This document shows positions 1-8,362 of a DNA stretch of 64,000 nucleotides, piece after piece. The translations under genes were made by a program, and so were the position numbers. Within the stretch, counting starts at the first letter, position 1; each line of letters begins with the position of its first letter. The notes under the pieces are model-generated. The model saw only the letters and a list, made by a program, of their open reading frames with translations. It had not been told where the DNA came from and searched no databases. Source of the stretch: Bradyrhizobium sp. CER78 (GTDB lineage Bacteria > Pseudomonadota > Alphaproteobacteria > Rhizobiales > Xanthobacteraceae); contig NZ_JARVWP010000007.1 of NCBI RefSeq assembly GCF_029846235.1, positions 186,001 through 250,000 on the forward strand, in the 5' to 3' direction.

Positions 1-230
1 AGCGTGGTGTCGAGCTCGAACATGCGGTCGAAGTGATCCTCGATGACGCCCTTGTTGCGGCCGGTGACGAACACGAAGTGCTCGATGCCGGCTTCCCTCG
101 CTTCGTCGACCACGTACTGGATCAGGGGCTTGTCGACGATCGTCAGCATCTCCTTCGGCATCGCCTTGGTGGCAGGCAGCACGCGGGTACCGAGACCGGC
201 GACGGGAAAGACGGCTTTGCGGATCTTCAT
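1..230 (-). CDS. galU: UTP-glucose-1-phosphate uridylyltransferase, N-terminal part
   Basis: The start codon is ATG at 230 and the gene runs off the left edge, so only about 76 N-terminal residues are visible. They contain the nucleotidyltransferase signature VFPVAGLGTRVLPATKAMPK, which binds the nucleotide phosphates, followed by DKPLIQYVVDEA, as in bacterial GalU. GalU makes UDP-glucose from UTP and glucose-1-phosphate in the cytoplasm, feeding exopolysaccharide, LPS and cyclic glucan synthesis. The catalytic lysine further downstream cannot be checked. The divergent neighbour is a murein transglycosylase. The family call is very secure; the symbol could also be exoN in rhizobial nomenclature. 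Confidence 0.93.
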   Translation of the reverse strand, partial: MKIRKAVFPVAGLGTRVLPATKAMPKEMLTIVDKPLIQYVVDEAREAGIEHFVFVTGRNKGVIEDHFDRMFELDTT

Positions 231-454
231 GGGATTATCGGGAGCCCTTGAAATGGGTGGGACGACGGCGCGAAATGAATCGCACCTTGGTACCTCGTTT
301 TGCAGCCGCCAACAAAGGCGGATGTGTGGTGCGGCTTAATTCCGCCGTTCCCGTCAGCCAATGCGGGCCACGACGAAATCTCGCCCATGTTAAGTTATTG
401 GAAACCGTCCCGGGTCCTTCTGGAACAGCACGTTTTTTGACAGGCACACGACAA

Positions 455-1837
455 ATGCGCTCGATGGGAACATCACGGACCAGGCTTTTCAGCGCGAGCC
501 TGATCGCGCTGGCGCTGCTGCTGCCCGGCAGCACGCAGGCTCAATCGGCGGGCAACGGCCTGACCAACCTGATCGACAGCATCTTTTCGGGACCTAACGC
601 CACAACACCGCCGCAGGCCGCGACCGGGCAGGACGGCGCAGCGCCGCCCTGGAGCGGCGAAGACGGCGCCTCCGGCCATCCGCTGATGACCGCCGCCGCG
701 ATCCGCCAGGCGGCCTCGGACTTCCCGAATTGCGTCGCCGCGATGTGGCCAGATGCCGCACGGCGCAACATCACGCAGCAGAATTTCGAGCGCTTCACCG
801 CGGGCCTGCAGCCCGATCTGCGCATCATGGACCTGTTGGATTCGCAGCCGGAATTCACCAAGGCGATCTGGGACTATCTCGACATCCTGGTGAGCGATGC
901 GCGGCTCGCCAAGGGCCGCGAGATCCTTGCCAAATACAAGCCGCAGTTCGACGCGACCGAGAAGGCCTATGGCGTCGATCGCTATATCATCGCGGCGATC
1001 TGGGGCATCGAGTCGAACTACTCGACCCAGATGGGCGATCGCAGCGTGGTACAGTCGACCGCGACGCTTGCCTGCATCGGACGGCGCCAGGCCTATTTCA
1101 AGGACGAATTCCTGTCGGCGCTGGAGATCCTCAACCGCGGCGATCTCAGACCCGAGCAGATGCGCGGCTCCTGGGCCGGCGCGTTCGGCCCGACTCAGTT
1201 CATGCCGACCGCGTTCAAGCGCTACGCCGTCGACGGCGATGGCGACGGCCGCCGCGACGTCGTCGACAATCCCAGCGATTTGATCGCCTCGACCGCCAAC
1301 AATCTGAAGAAGGACGGCTGGCAGCCCGGCGCGAGCTGGGGCTACGAGGTCGTGCTGCCGCAAGGCCTGAATTACATGCTGGCCGACCGCGCCAAGGTGA
1401 TGCCGCTGTCGCAATGGGAGCAGCTCGGTGTCAAGCGGCCGAACGGCCAGCCGTTCCCGCGGCCGTCCGACAAGGCCTATCTGCTGGCGCCGGCAGGCGC
1501 CGAGGGTCCGGGCTTCCTGATGCTGCAGAACTTCCGGGTGATCATGAAGTACAACCCGGCCGAGGCCTATGCGCTCGCGATCGGCCATTTCGCCGATCGC
1601 CTGCGCGGCGGGGCGCCCTTCGTGCAGCCCTGGCCGCGCCAGGAGCGGGTGCTGTCTCGCGCCGAGCGGCTGGAACTGCAGCAGTTGCTGGCCCAGCGCG
1701 GCTTCTACAAGGGCACGCCCGACGGCCAGTTCGGCGGCCAGACCCGCGAGGCGCTGCGCGGCTTCCAGGTCTCGATCGGCGCCCCGGCCGACGGTTTTGC
1801 CACGTCAGAGGTACTGGAACGGCTGCGGGGGCGGTAG
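455..1837 (+). CDS. Lytic murein transglycosylase, MltB/SltB type
   Basis: This 460-aa exported enzyme cleaves the beta-1,4 MurNAc-GlcNAc bond of peptidoglycan, leaving 1,6-anhydroMurNAc. The ATG at 455 is chosen because a clean signal peptide follows directly (basic start, LIALALLLPG core, TQAQS cleavage region); the open frame extends back to 248 but that part has no coding character. The SLT domain covers about residues 100-370, with the catalytic Glu near residue 186 in IWGIESNYS, then SWAGAFGPTQFMPTAF. Residues about 395-460 form a PG_binding_1 domain (GFYKGTPDGQFGGQT). The absence of a lipobox points to a soluble periplasmic enzyme rather than a lipoprotein. It appears monocistronic. 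Confidence 0.92.
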   Translation: MRSMGTSRTRLFSASLIALALLLPGSTQAQSAGNGLTNLIDSIFSGPNATTPPQAATGQDGAAPPWSGEDGASGHPLMTAAAIRQAASDFPNCVAAMWPDAARRNITQQNFERFTAGLQPDLRIMDLLDSQPEFTKAIWDYLDILVSDARLAKGREILAKYKPQFDATEKAYGVDRYIIAAIWGIESNYSTQMGDRSVVQSTATLACIGRRQAYFKDEFLSALEILNRGDLRPEQMRGSWAGAFGPTQFMPTAFKRYAVDGDGDGRRDVVDNPSDLIASTANNLKKDGWQPGASWGYEVVLPQGLNYMLADRAKVMPLSQWEQLGVKRPNGQPFPRPSDKAYLLAPAGAEGPGFLMLQNFRVIMKYNPAEAYALAIGHFADRLRGGAPFVQPWPRQERVLSRAERLELQQLLAQRGFYKGTPDGQFGGQTREALRGFQVSIGAPADGFATSEVLERLRGR

Positions 1838-2176
1838 AGCAGCGGGTTACGGCTCTTGCTCCCACCTCTCCCGCTTGCGGGGAGGTCGGATTGCATGGAA
1901 GATGCAATCCGGGTGGGGGCTTTCTCGGCAGAATGACTGGTCCCATCGCGGTGAGACGCCCACCCCGGCCCTCCCCCGCGAGCGGGAGAGGGAGTGCAGT
2001 TCCGTCGCGGCAACCGCCCTGTACCCCCTCCCCCGAAAGTAACCGTGAAATCCGATATTTGCCGCCCGCCTTGACGGCGGCCGGAGGCACCCGATTTATG
2101 GTGGAAAAGCTGCCCGCTTGCGGCCCGATTCCGCTAATATGCTCACGTACTTCCAGATCATTTGCGACCGAACCCG
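1838..2176. repeat. Intergenic stretch with palindromic repeat (type A)
   Basis: This 339-bp gap holds an interspersed repeat at about 1860-1998. It has two hairpin modules, CTCCCGCTTGCGGGGAG and CCCTCCCCCGCGAGCGGGAG, joined by a spacer carrying GGATTGCATG/GATGCAATCC and ending GGGAGTGCAGTTCC. A second copy lies at 4525-4662 and relatives occur at 59395-59579 and 59939-59978. The rest (about 2000-2176) is AT-richer leader for the next gene. No ORF or RNA gene is supported here. Confidence 0.75.
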
Positions 2177-3901
2177 ATGCGAGAGCCGAAGTCCTTCCTG
2201 CGCGTATTCACAGAAGCCGGGCCGCTGGTCGCGCTGGCGGTGGCGCTCGCGCTGTTGATCGGCATCGCGCAGCCGGCCTCGGCGCAGTTCTTCGGCTTCC
2301 CCGGCTTCGGCGGCGGACCACCGCAGCCGCAGCGCCGCGCGCCGCCGCAGCATGGCGGTGGCGGCGGCTGGTTCGGGGGCGATTTCTTCGCGCCGTTCCA
2401 GCAGCAGCAGCCGCAATCACAGCCGCAGCGGCCGCGCGAGGATTTCTCCCGTGCGCCGCCGCCGGCCAAGCGCGAAGCCGCAGCCGAGCGCAACGTGCTC
2501 GTGATCGGCGACGCGATGGCCGACTGGCTCGCCTACGGCCTGGAGGATGCCTATTCCGACCAGCCCGACATGGGCGTGATCCGCAAGCACAAGACGGTCT
2601 CCGGCCTGATCCGCTATCAGCCGAAGGGTGACCCGGCGGACTGGGCGGCCGCCGCCAAGGGCATTCTCGCCACCGAGAACCCCGACGCCATCGTCGTGAT
2701 GCTCGGCCTCAACGACCGCACCTCGATCCGCGAACCGGTCGTGGAGAAGAAGGTCGACAAGAAGGACGAGAAAAAGGACGCGCGCGGCAAGCCGGACGCA
2801 AAGCCTGGCGACAAGCCCGATGCCGCTGCCAAGACTGACGGCAAGACCGACAGCAAGGCCGACAATAAGCCCGCCGAGACCGAGCCGCCGGCCGACGACG
2901 CCGACACGGACTCGCAGGCAGCGCCGGAGAAGACCGCGCGCTCACCCAACGGCCTCTATGACTTCCGCGACGACCGCTGGGTCGAGCTCTACGGCAAGAA
3001 GATCGAAGAGCTGATCAACGTGCTGAAAAGCAAGGGCGTGCCGGTGCTGTGGGTCGGCCTGCCCGCGATCCGCGGCCAGAAGGGCACATCGGACATGCTG
3101 TTCCTCGACGCGCTCTACCGCGACGGCGCCGGCAAGGCCGGCATCACCTATGTCGACGTCTGGGACGGCTTCGTCGACGAGGCCGGCCGCTTCATGCAGA
3201 AGGGCCCGGACTTCGAAGGCCAGCCGCGCAAGCTGCGCTCCGATGACGGCGTGTTCTTCACCAAGGCCGGCGCGCGCAAGCTCGCGCATTACGTCGAGCG
3301 CGAGGTGACCCGGCTGCTTGCGGTGCGCAGCGGCCCGATCGCGCTGCCAAGCGAGCCGGCGGCGCCCGAGACCAGCACCGAGCCCGGCAAGCCGCCGCCG
3401 CGGCCGCTGGCAGGCCCCGTGCTGCCGCTGGTCGCCTCCACAGTCGGCACCGATCAATTGCTCGGCGGCCCCGGCTCGCGGCCCGCCGCGGTCGATGCGC
3501 TCGCCGCGCGCACGCTGGTGAAGGGCGAGGCCTTGGCGCCGCCCGCCGGCCGCGCCGATGATTTCGCCTGGCCGCGCCGCGAGATCGGCCGCGAGCAGGC
3601 CAAGGGCGACGTGCCGGTTGCTGCGGTGGCGCCGGCTGCACCCGCGGCGGGGGGACCTGCGAACCCGCCGCCCTCGACCACGGCGATCGCGCCCGACGGT
3701 TCGATCATCACCGCGCCGAAGCCGCAGAAGCGTGTATTCCGTCCGGCGCAGGCCCAGCCGCAACAGCAGCAGCCGCAGCCCTGGCTGCGCGACTTCTTCG
3801 GCTTCGGCGCGCCGCAGCAGCGTCCGCTGGTGGCTCCGCCACCGCGTCCGCCGCGCAATGTCGGACAACGGGCCGCAGCGCCGGGGAATCCCTGGCAGTA
3901 A
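2177..3901 (+). CDS. DUF459 (SGNH-hydrolase-like) exported protein
   Basis: 574 aa. ATG at 2177 is preferred; an in-frame TTG lies at 2162. The N-terminus has a hydrophobic export segment (VALAVALALLIGIAQPASAQ). After a Gln/Pro/Gly-rich linker comes a DUF459 domain: NVLVIGDAMADWLAYGLE near residue 110 in the block I position, where the catalytic Ser of GDSL enzymes is replaced by Ala, and VMLGLNDRT near 176. A Lys/Asp/Pro-rich low-complexity insert (about residues 190-255) splits the domain, and a second Pro/Gln-rich region forms the C-terminus. DUF459 proteins are thought to act in the periplasm on cell-surface polymers; the substrate is unknown. The missing nucleophile makes classical esterase activity doubtful. 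Confidence 0.85.
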   Translation: MREPKSFLRVFTEAGPLVALAVALALLIGIAQPASAQFFGFPGFGGGPPQPQRRAPPQHGGGGGWFGGDFFAPFQQQQPQSQPQRPREDFSRAPPPAKREAAAERNVLVIGDAMADWLAYGLEDAYSDQPDMGVIRKHKTVSGLIRYQPKGDPADWAAAAKGILATENPDAIVVMLGLNDRTSIREPVVEKKVDKKDEKKDARGKPDAKPGDKPDAAAKTDGKTDSKADNKPAETEPPADDADTDSQAAPEKTARSPNGLYDFRDDRWVELYGKKIEELINVLKSKGVPVLWVGLPAIRGQKGTSDMLFLDALYRDGAGKAGITYVDVWDGFVDEAGRFMQKGPDFEGQPRKLRSDDGVFFTKAGARKLAHYVEREVTRLLAVRSGPIALPSEPAAPETSTEPGKPPPRPLAGPVLPLVASTVGTDQLLGGPGSRPAAVDALAARTLVKGEALAPPAGRADDFAWPRREIGREQAKGDVPVAAVAPAAPAAGGPANPPPSTTAIAPDGSIITAPKPQKRVFRPAQAQPQQQQPQPWLRDFFGFGAPQQRPLVAPPPRPPRNVGQRAAAPGNPWQ

Positions 3902-3943
3902 GCGGCGCGTGAGAACGCGATCCTGAACAATGGCTAGAAATTT

Positions 3944-4025
3944 GTAGGGCGGGTTAGGCGAAGCCGTAACCCGCCGATGTCTTGCGCGGCAAGATGGCGG
4001 GTTACGCTTCGCTAACGCGCCCTAC
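3944..4025. repeat. Palindromic intergenic repeat (type B)
   Basis: Imperfect inverted repeat: GTAGGGCGGGTTAGGCGAAG at the left is mirrored by CTTCGCTAACGCGCCCTAC at the right, with an inner GTAACCCGCC / GGCGGGTTAC pair. It lies between convergent genes (DUF459 protein and CsbD), where a transcript could form a long hairpin and act as a bidirectional terminator. The sequence type is familiar from Bradyrhizobium genomes. Confidence 0.75.
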
Positions 4026-4041
4026 GGGTTTATCGCGGATC

Positions 4042-4419
4042 TCAGCCGTAATAGCGCCAGCGTGACGGCGGCGGGCGGCGCGGCTGGCGCGTCATCAACA
4101 GCGCCAGCGCAAAGCCGATACCGCCGGCGATCAGGAGCGCGCCGAGCGGATTGTCCTGCACCGATCTTGCCATCGCCTTCTGCCCGCCGCGGATGGTCTC
4201 GCCGCGATGCTCAAAGGCGTCCTTGGCGTAATTGACCGCGGTGTCGGCTGCATCCCGCGCGGCATCCTTGGCCTGGCCGTAGAGATCCTGCACGGTGCCG
4301 GCGGCTTCGCGCGCGCGGCCCGAGGCCTGCGTCTGCTCGTCGCCGGTCGCATCGCCGACGGCACCTTCGGCCTTGCCCGCAAACTCCTTCGCCGTTCCGA
4401 AAATCCGATCCTTGTCCAT
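4042..4419 (-). CDS. CsbD-family stress protein with C-terminal membrane anchor
   Basis: 125 aa. Start ATG at 4419 has AGGGAGC just upstream; a GTG lies one codon earlier. The N-terminal half has the CsbD pattern (MDKDRIFGTAKEFAGKAEGA, then an Ala/Gly-rich amphipathic stretch with DATGDEQTQASG). Residues about 90-112 form one transmembrane helix (LGALLIAGGIGFALALLM) followed by an Arg/Pro tail, so it is probably anchored in the inner membrane. CsbD proteins are general-stress proteins with no known enzymatic activity. A one-mismatch EcfG promoter (4451-4475) sits directly upstream, fitting the stress role. Confidence 0.88.
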   Translation of the reverse strand: MDKDRIFGTAKEFAGKAEGAVGDATGDEQTQASGRAREAAGTVQDLYGQAKDAARDAADTAVNYAKDAFEHRGETIRGGQKAMARSVQDNPLGALLIAGGIGFALALLMTRQPRRPPPSRWRYYG

Positions 4420-4450
4420 CACGATTGCTCCCTGAAACTGTCAGGGAGCC

Positions 4451-4475
4451 AACCGCGGAACCTTGCGCAGGTTCC
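4451..4475 (-). promoter_or_regulatory. Candidate EcfG promoter of csbD (GGAAC-N16-GGTT)
   Basis: On the minus strand GGAAC occupies 4475-4471 and GGTT 4454-4451, with a 16-nt spacer. This is one mismatch from the general stress consensus GGAAC-N16/17-CGTT. The -10 element lies 31 nt before the csbD start. Confidence 0.6.
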
Positions 4476-4524
4476 TGGAGCTAAGAGCGGGGTGAAGTAA
4501 GGTTGAATCGGTCGAGCCGCAGAC

Positions 4525-4662
4525 TAGCTCACCTCTCCCGCTTGCGGGGGAGGTCGCATCGCATCGAAGATGCGATGCGGGTGGGGGCTCTCTCAACGAT
4601 GCGGCTCGTGGAGAAAGCCCCCACCCCAACCCTCCCCCGCAAGCGGGAGAGGGAGCACAGTT
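4525..4662. repeat. Palindromic intergenic repeat (type A, second copy)
   Basis: Contains CTCTCCCGCTTGCGGGGGAG, an internal inverted pair GCATCGCATC/GATGCGATGC, GGGTGGGGGCT, and a closing CCCTCCCCCGCAAGCGGGAG module ending GGGAGCACAGTTCC. It has the same architecture as the copy at about 1860-1998. It fills the gap between csbD and the minus-strand dehydrogenase. Confidence 0.75.
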
Positions 4663-4701
4663 CCTTCGCGGTTGCCTTCAAACCTCAATTCATCATGCTC
4701 T

Positions 4702-5436
4702 CTAGAGAATGAGCCCGCCGTCGACCACGATGGTCTGGCCGACGATGTAGGACGCAAGCGGCGAGGCGAGGAACAGCGCGGCGCCGGCCATGTCGGCGGG
4801 CGTACCGAGACGCTTCAGCGGAATGCGCCCGAGCGCGCCTTCGAGCCGCTTTGGATTCGCGGTCGTCGCCTTGGTCATCTTGGTGTCGACGAGGCCGGGC
4901 GCGATGCCGTTGACGCGGATGCCGTTCTCCGCCCAGGCCTCACCGAGCGTGCGCGTCAGCCCGACGGCGCCGGTCTTCGAGGCGTTGTAGGCCGGATTGC
5001 CCATGGTGGAATGATACGCCGCGGTCGAGCTCACGATGATCAGCGATCCCTGACTCGCGCTGAGCATCGCGTGGAATTTGGTGGCGCAGGCCATCAGGCT
5101 CATCAGGTTGACCTCGAGCACCTTGCGAAAGCCCTCCATCTCGAATTCCCCGCGGCGGTAAATCACCGCGCCCTGCGCCAGCACCAGGACGTCCAGGCGA
5201 TCGAACGACGGCTCGAGGTGATCGATCGCCTGCGGATCAGAGACATCGAGCTGCGCATAGGCAAGGCCCTCGAGATCCGAGCCTTCCTCTTTCGAATAGT
5301 CGCTCGCCTGCGCGCGGGTGCCGTACACGGCGACGCGCGCGCCCTTGGCGCGGAAAGCCTGCGCGATGCCATTGCCGATGCCGCTGGAGCCGCCGACCAC
5401 CAGTACCTGCTTGCCGCCGAAATCGAGCTCGTTCAT
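4702..5436 (-). CDS. SDR family oxidoreductase
   Basis: 244 aa. ATG at 5436 is preceded by AAGAGAGGAAACGCG; the frame extends upstream to 5505 without support. It is a classical short-chain dehydrogenase with a Rossmann nucleotide motif VVGGSSGIGNGIAQ (about residues 12-25), a catalytic serine in IIVSSTAAY, YNASK as the YxxxK dyad, and a C-terminal GQTIVVDGGLIL. Ala-Gln-Gly (LVLAQGAV) replaces the usual NNAG. The substrate cannot be deduced. It is divergent from another SDR gene that is followed by a TfdA-like dioxygenase, so it may belong to a catabolic group, but nothing in the sequence proves this. Confidence 0.88.
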   Translation of the reverse strand: MNELDFGGKQVLVVGGSSGIGNGIAQAFRAKGARVAVYGTRAQASDYSKEEGSDLEGLAYAQLDVSDPQAIDHLEPSFDRLDVLVLAQGAVIYRRGEFEMEGFRKVLEVNLMSLMACATKFHAMLSASQGSLIIVSSTAAYHSTMGNPAYNASKTGAVGLTRTLGEAWAENGIRVNGIAPGLVDTKMTKATTANPKRLEGALGRIPLKRLGTPADMAGAALFLASPLASYIVGQTIVVDGGLIL

Positions 5437-5625
5437 CGCGTTTCCTCTCTTGCTGTTTTCTTGATTGAGCACGATCCTTTGCGAAAAGCCAACGCAAAAG
5501 CCCACGCAAAACTTGCGTTAACGCGCTGCGCGCGTGCCGATCAGGGATCGCCGGTTTGACGTCTCGGCGGATCGGTGCCAGCGTTGCAGCTCGCACAACG
5601 CAAAAAAATCAACGGGAGGTCCGTC

Positions 5626-6405
5626 GTGTCCGAATTCAAACAGCTCAGCCGTTCGGTGAAGGGCCTCACCGTTCTCGTCACGGGAGCCGCCAGCGGCATG
5701 GGTCGCGCCACCGCACGCGTGTTCGCCGATGAAGGCGCCAATGTCGCGGTCACCGACCTCACTGAAGAAGGCACGCAAGCGGTGGCGAAAGAGATTTCAG
5801 CGAGCGGCGGCTCGGCAAAGGCCTGGACGCTCGACGTCAGCGATCGCGACGCCATCACCAGGGTCGTCAACGACGTCGCCGCGCATTTCGGCGGGCTCGA
5901 CATCATCGTCAACAATGCCGGCATCTCGGTGCGGGTGCCGATCGACGATCCCGGTTATGAGGACGCCTGGGCCAAGGGCATCGCCGTGATGCTGACGGCG
6001 CATCCGCGCATCATCCGCGCCGCGCTGCCATACCTGCGCAAGTCGCGCTCGCCGCGCATCGTCAACATCGCCTCAACTGAAGCTCTGGGTGCAACAGGCC
6101 TGCATAGCCCCTACTCCGCGGCCAAGGGCGGCGTCACCAGCCTGACCCGCTCGCTCGCGGTGGAACTGGGGCGCGAAGGCATCACCGTCAACTGCATCTG
6201 CCCGGGCCCGATCCGCACAGCGATCACCGATCGCATCTCCGAGGAGCACAAGACGATCTACGCCAAGCGCCGCACCGCGCTGGCGCGCTACGGCAATCCG
6301 GAGGAGGTCGCGCACATGACGCTCAGCCTGTGCCTGCCCGCGGCATCCTTCCTGACCGGCGCCGTGATCCCTGTCGACGGCGGGTTGATGGCGCGGAATG
6401 CCTGA
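5626..6405 (+). CDS. SDR family NAD(P)-dependent oxidoreductase
   Basis: 259 aa. The start is GTG at 5626, chosen because GGGAGG precedes it at a good distance. It has TGAASGMGRATARVF for cofactor binding, NNAGIS, a catalytic serine in VNIAST, YSAAKGG as the YxxxK dyad, and the C-terminal GAVIPVDGGL. Asp in VAVTDLTEEG at the end of beta-2 suggests NAD rather than NADP preference. The tfdA-like gene starts about 100 nt downstream on the same strand, so co-transcription is likely. A role in processing an aryloxyacetate-derived or similar intermediate is only inference. Confidence 0.88.
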   Translation: MSEFKQLSRSVKGLTVLVTGAASGMGRATARVFADEGANVAVTDLTEEGTQAVAKEISASGGSAKAWTLDVSDRDAITRVVNDVAAHFGGLDIIVNNAGISVRVPIDDPGYEDAWAKGIAVMLTAHPRIIRAALPYLRKSRSPRIVNIASTEALGATGLHSPYSAAKGGVTSLTRSLAVELGREGITVNCICPGPIRTAITDRISEEHKTIYAKRRTALARYGNPEEVAHMTLSLCLPAASFLTGAVIPVDGGLMARNA

Positions 6406-6507
6406 CCCGCGCATCACTGCGAAGCGTTGACAGCGCGCACGTCGGGAGTAGCCTTCTCGTCAAAGGAAGCGGGACAACCGCCCGCAAAGCACGGGGAGAT
6501 TTACGCC

Positions 6508-7395
6508 ATGACGGTCCTGATCCGGCAGCTTCACAAGCATTTCGTCGGCGAGGTCTCCGGCGTCGATCTGCGCAAGCCGCTGACGAAGCAGGAAGCGACC
6601 GACATCGAAGCCGGCATGGACAAATACGCCGTGCTCGTCTTCCACGGCCAAGACATTAACGACGAGCAGCAGATGGCGTTCGCGCTGAACTTCGGCGAGC
6701 GCGAGAGCTCACGCGGCGGCACGGTGACCAAGAAGGAAGACTACCGCCTCTCCTCCGGGCTCAACGATGTCGGCAACCTCGGCAAGGACGGCAAGCCGCT
6801 GCCGAAGGATCACCGCACCCATCTGTTCAATCTCGGCAACTGCCTGTGGCATTCCGACAGCTCGTTCCGGCCGATCCCGGCGAAATTCTCGCTGCTGTCG
6901 GCGCGCGTGGTGAACCCGAAGGGCGGCAACACCGAATTCGCCGACATGCGCGCCGCCTATGACGCGCTCGACGACGAGACCAAGGCCGAGATCGAGGACA
7001 TGATCTGCGAGCACTCGCTGATGTATTCGCGCGGCTCGCTCGGCTTCCTCGATTACACCGAGGAAGAGAAGCAGATGTTCAAGCCGGTGCTGCAGCGTCT
7101 GGTGCGCACCCATCCGGTGCACGGCCGCAAATCGCTGTATCTGTCCTCGCATGCCGGCGGCATCAGGGGCATGAGCATGCCGGAAGCGCGGGTGCTGCTG
7201 CGCGACCTCACCGAGCACGCGACGCAACCGGAGTTCGTCTATGTCCACAAATGGACGCTGCATGACCTCGTGATGTGGGACAACCGCCAGACCGTGCACC
7301 GCGTCCGCCGCTACGACCAGTCGCAGCCCCGCGACATGCGCCGCGCCACGGTGGCGGGAACGCAGCCGACGGTGGCGCAGGAAGCGGCGGAGTAA
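6508..7395 (+). CDS. tfdA: TfdA-alpha-like Fe(II)/2-oxoglutarate dioxygenase
   Basis: 295 aa. The ATG at 6508 has GGGGAG upstream; a longer frame to 6427 lacks support. It belongs to the TauD/TfdA family, with the iron ligands HxD in LWHSDSSF and a distal His in WDNRQTVHRVRRYD, whose Arg binds 2-oxoglutarate. The overall sequence (VSGVDLRKPLT, FNLGNCLWHSDSS, LYLSSHAGGI) strongly resembles the TfdA-alpha group described in Bradyrhizobium, which oxidises 2,4-dichlorophenoxyacetate-type ethers with low efficiency; the natural substrate is unknown. The neighbouring SDR suggests a small catabolic operon. The family is certain and the subgroup likely, but activity on 2,4-D is not established. Confidence 0.85.
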   Translation: MTVLIRQLHKHFVGEVSGVDLRKPLTKQEATDIEAGMDKYAVLVFHGQDINDEQQMAFALNFGERESSRGGTVTKKEDYRLSSGLNDVGNLGKDGKPLPKDHRTHLFNLGNCLWHSDSSFRPIPAKFSLLSARVVNPKGGNTEFADMRAAYDALDDETKAEIEDMICEHSLMYSRGSLGFLDYTEEEKQMFKPVLQRLVRTHPVHGRKSLYLSSHAGGIRGMSMPEARVLLRDLTEHATQPEFVYVHKWTLHDLVMWDNRQTVHRVRRYDQSQPRDMRRATVAGTQPTVAQEAAE

Positions 7396-7409
7396 GCCAA
7401 CCGACCGCT

Positions 7410-7527
7410 GTCGTCCCGGCGAAAGCCGGGACCCATTACCGCGACTGCTCATGATTGCACGATGCTGTGGCCCCAGCGCGGCCAACCACGCCCTGTGGTT
7501 ATGGGTCCCTGCTTTCGCAGGGACGAC
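7410..7527. repeat. Palindromic intergenic repeat (type C, copy 1)
   Basis: Starts GTCGTCCCGGCGAAAGCCGG and ends with the mirrored GGGTCCCTGCTTTCGCAGGG then ACGAC. A middle section contains CACGCCCTGTGGTTATGGGT. A diverged second copy is at 9217-9333 in the same arrangement. It lies between convergent genes (dioxygenase and AlgH). Confidence 0.75.
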
Positions 7528-7566
7528 ACCGGTGATGTGGGAAGGCCGTTCTACCGCGGCGGCAGG

Positions 7567-8256
7567 TTAAGCGTGCCCGGCGTCGTTCGACAGCATGCCG
7601 GCCTCGATGCCGATCTTGCGCAGGGCGCGGGCGTATTTCTCGTCGACGTCGGTGCCGAAGATCAGCTCCGGATCGGCGTCGCAATGCAGCCAGCCATTGT
7701 GCTGGATCTCGTTCTCGAGCTGGCCCGGCGCCCAGCCGGCATAGCCGAGCGCGAGGATGGCGTGCTTGGGCCCGGCGCCCTTGGCGATCGCCTTGAGGAT
7801 ATCGACGGTCGCGGTCAGCGAGATGCCGTCGTCGATGTTGAGCGTCGCGTCCTGAATGTAGAAGTCGCTGGAATGCAGCACGAAGCCGCGGCCGGTGTCG
7901 ACCGGGCCGCCCTTCATCACCTTCATCATCTCGGCATTCTCGGGCAGCTGGATCTGGTCCGACTTCTCGATGATGTCGAGCTGCACCAACAGCCCCGGGA
8001 AATCGATGCTGCCGGCCGGGCGATTGACGATGATGCCCATCGCGCCCTCGGATGAATGCGCGCACATGTAGATCACGGAGCGCTCGAAGCGCGGGTCGTT
8101 CATCACAGGCATCGCGATCAGCATCTGGCCATCGAGATAGCCATCATCGCCGGCATCGGGACCGACGGCCGGGTTTCTGCCGGCGGCGGTCTTGCGAGTC
8201 TTGCCTGTTTTGCCTTCAGGGCGCATCCGCAAAGGCCTTTCCTGCTGATTTGGCAT
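7567..8256 (-). CDS. YqgE/AlgH family protein
   Basis: 229 aa from ATG 8256. A later ATG at 8226, preceded by AGGAAAGG, is an equally good start, and a TTG exists at 8283. The DUF179/AlgH fold is clear: YLDGQMLIAMPVMNDPRFERS, YMCAHSSEGAMGIIVNRP, GGPVDTGRGFVLHS, and ALGYAGWAPGQLE near the C-terminus. AlgH proteins are cytoplasmic; AlgH was first described as a regulator of alginate genes in Pseudomonas, but its biochemical role is unresolved. The first 45 residues are basic and probably disordered. It is divergent from the DsbD-N domain gene. Confidence 0.9.
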   Translation of the reverse strand: MPNQQERPLRMRPEGKTGKTRKTAAGRNPAVGPDAGDDGYLDGQMLIAMPVMNDPRFERSVIYMCAHSSEGAMGIIVNRPAGSIDFPGLLVQLDIIEKSDQIQLPENAEMMKVMKGGPVDTGRGFVLHSSDFYIQDATLNIDDGISLTATVDILKAIAKGAGPKHAILALGYAGWAPGQLENEIQHNGWLHCDADPELIFGTDVDEKYARALRKIGIEAGMLSNDAGHA

Positions 8257-8362
8257 CCTGATATTGGGTGGCGGTTCTGTCAATCAACCATCGGCCGCAG
8301 TGCGGCGATGCATCACAAGCAATTCAATGGTTTGCAACCAAAGTTGCAGGTAAAGACGTCTC

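Noticed and set aside
1860..4662. CRISPR array
   Set aside because: The repeats are long palindromic modules in separate gaps, with no regular spacer array and no cas genes.
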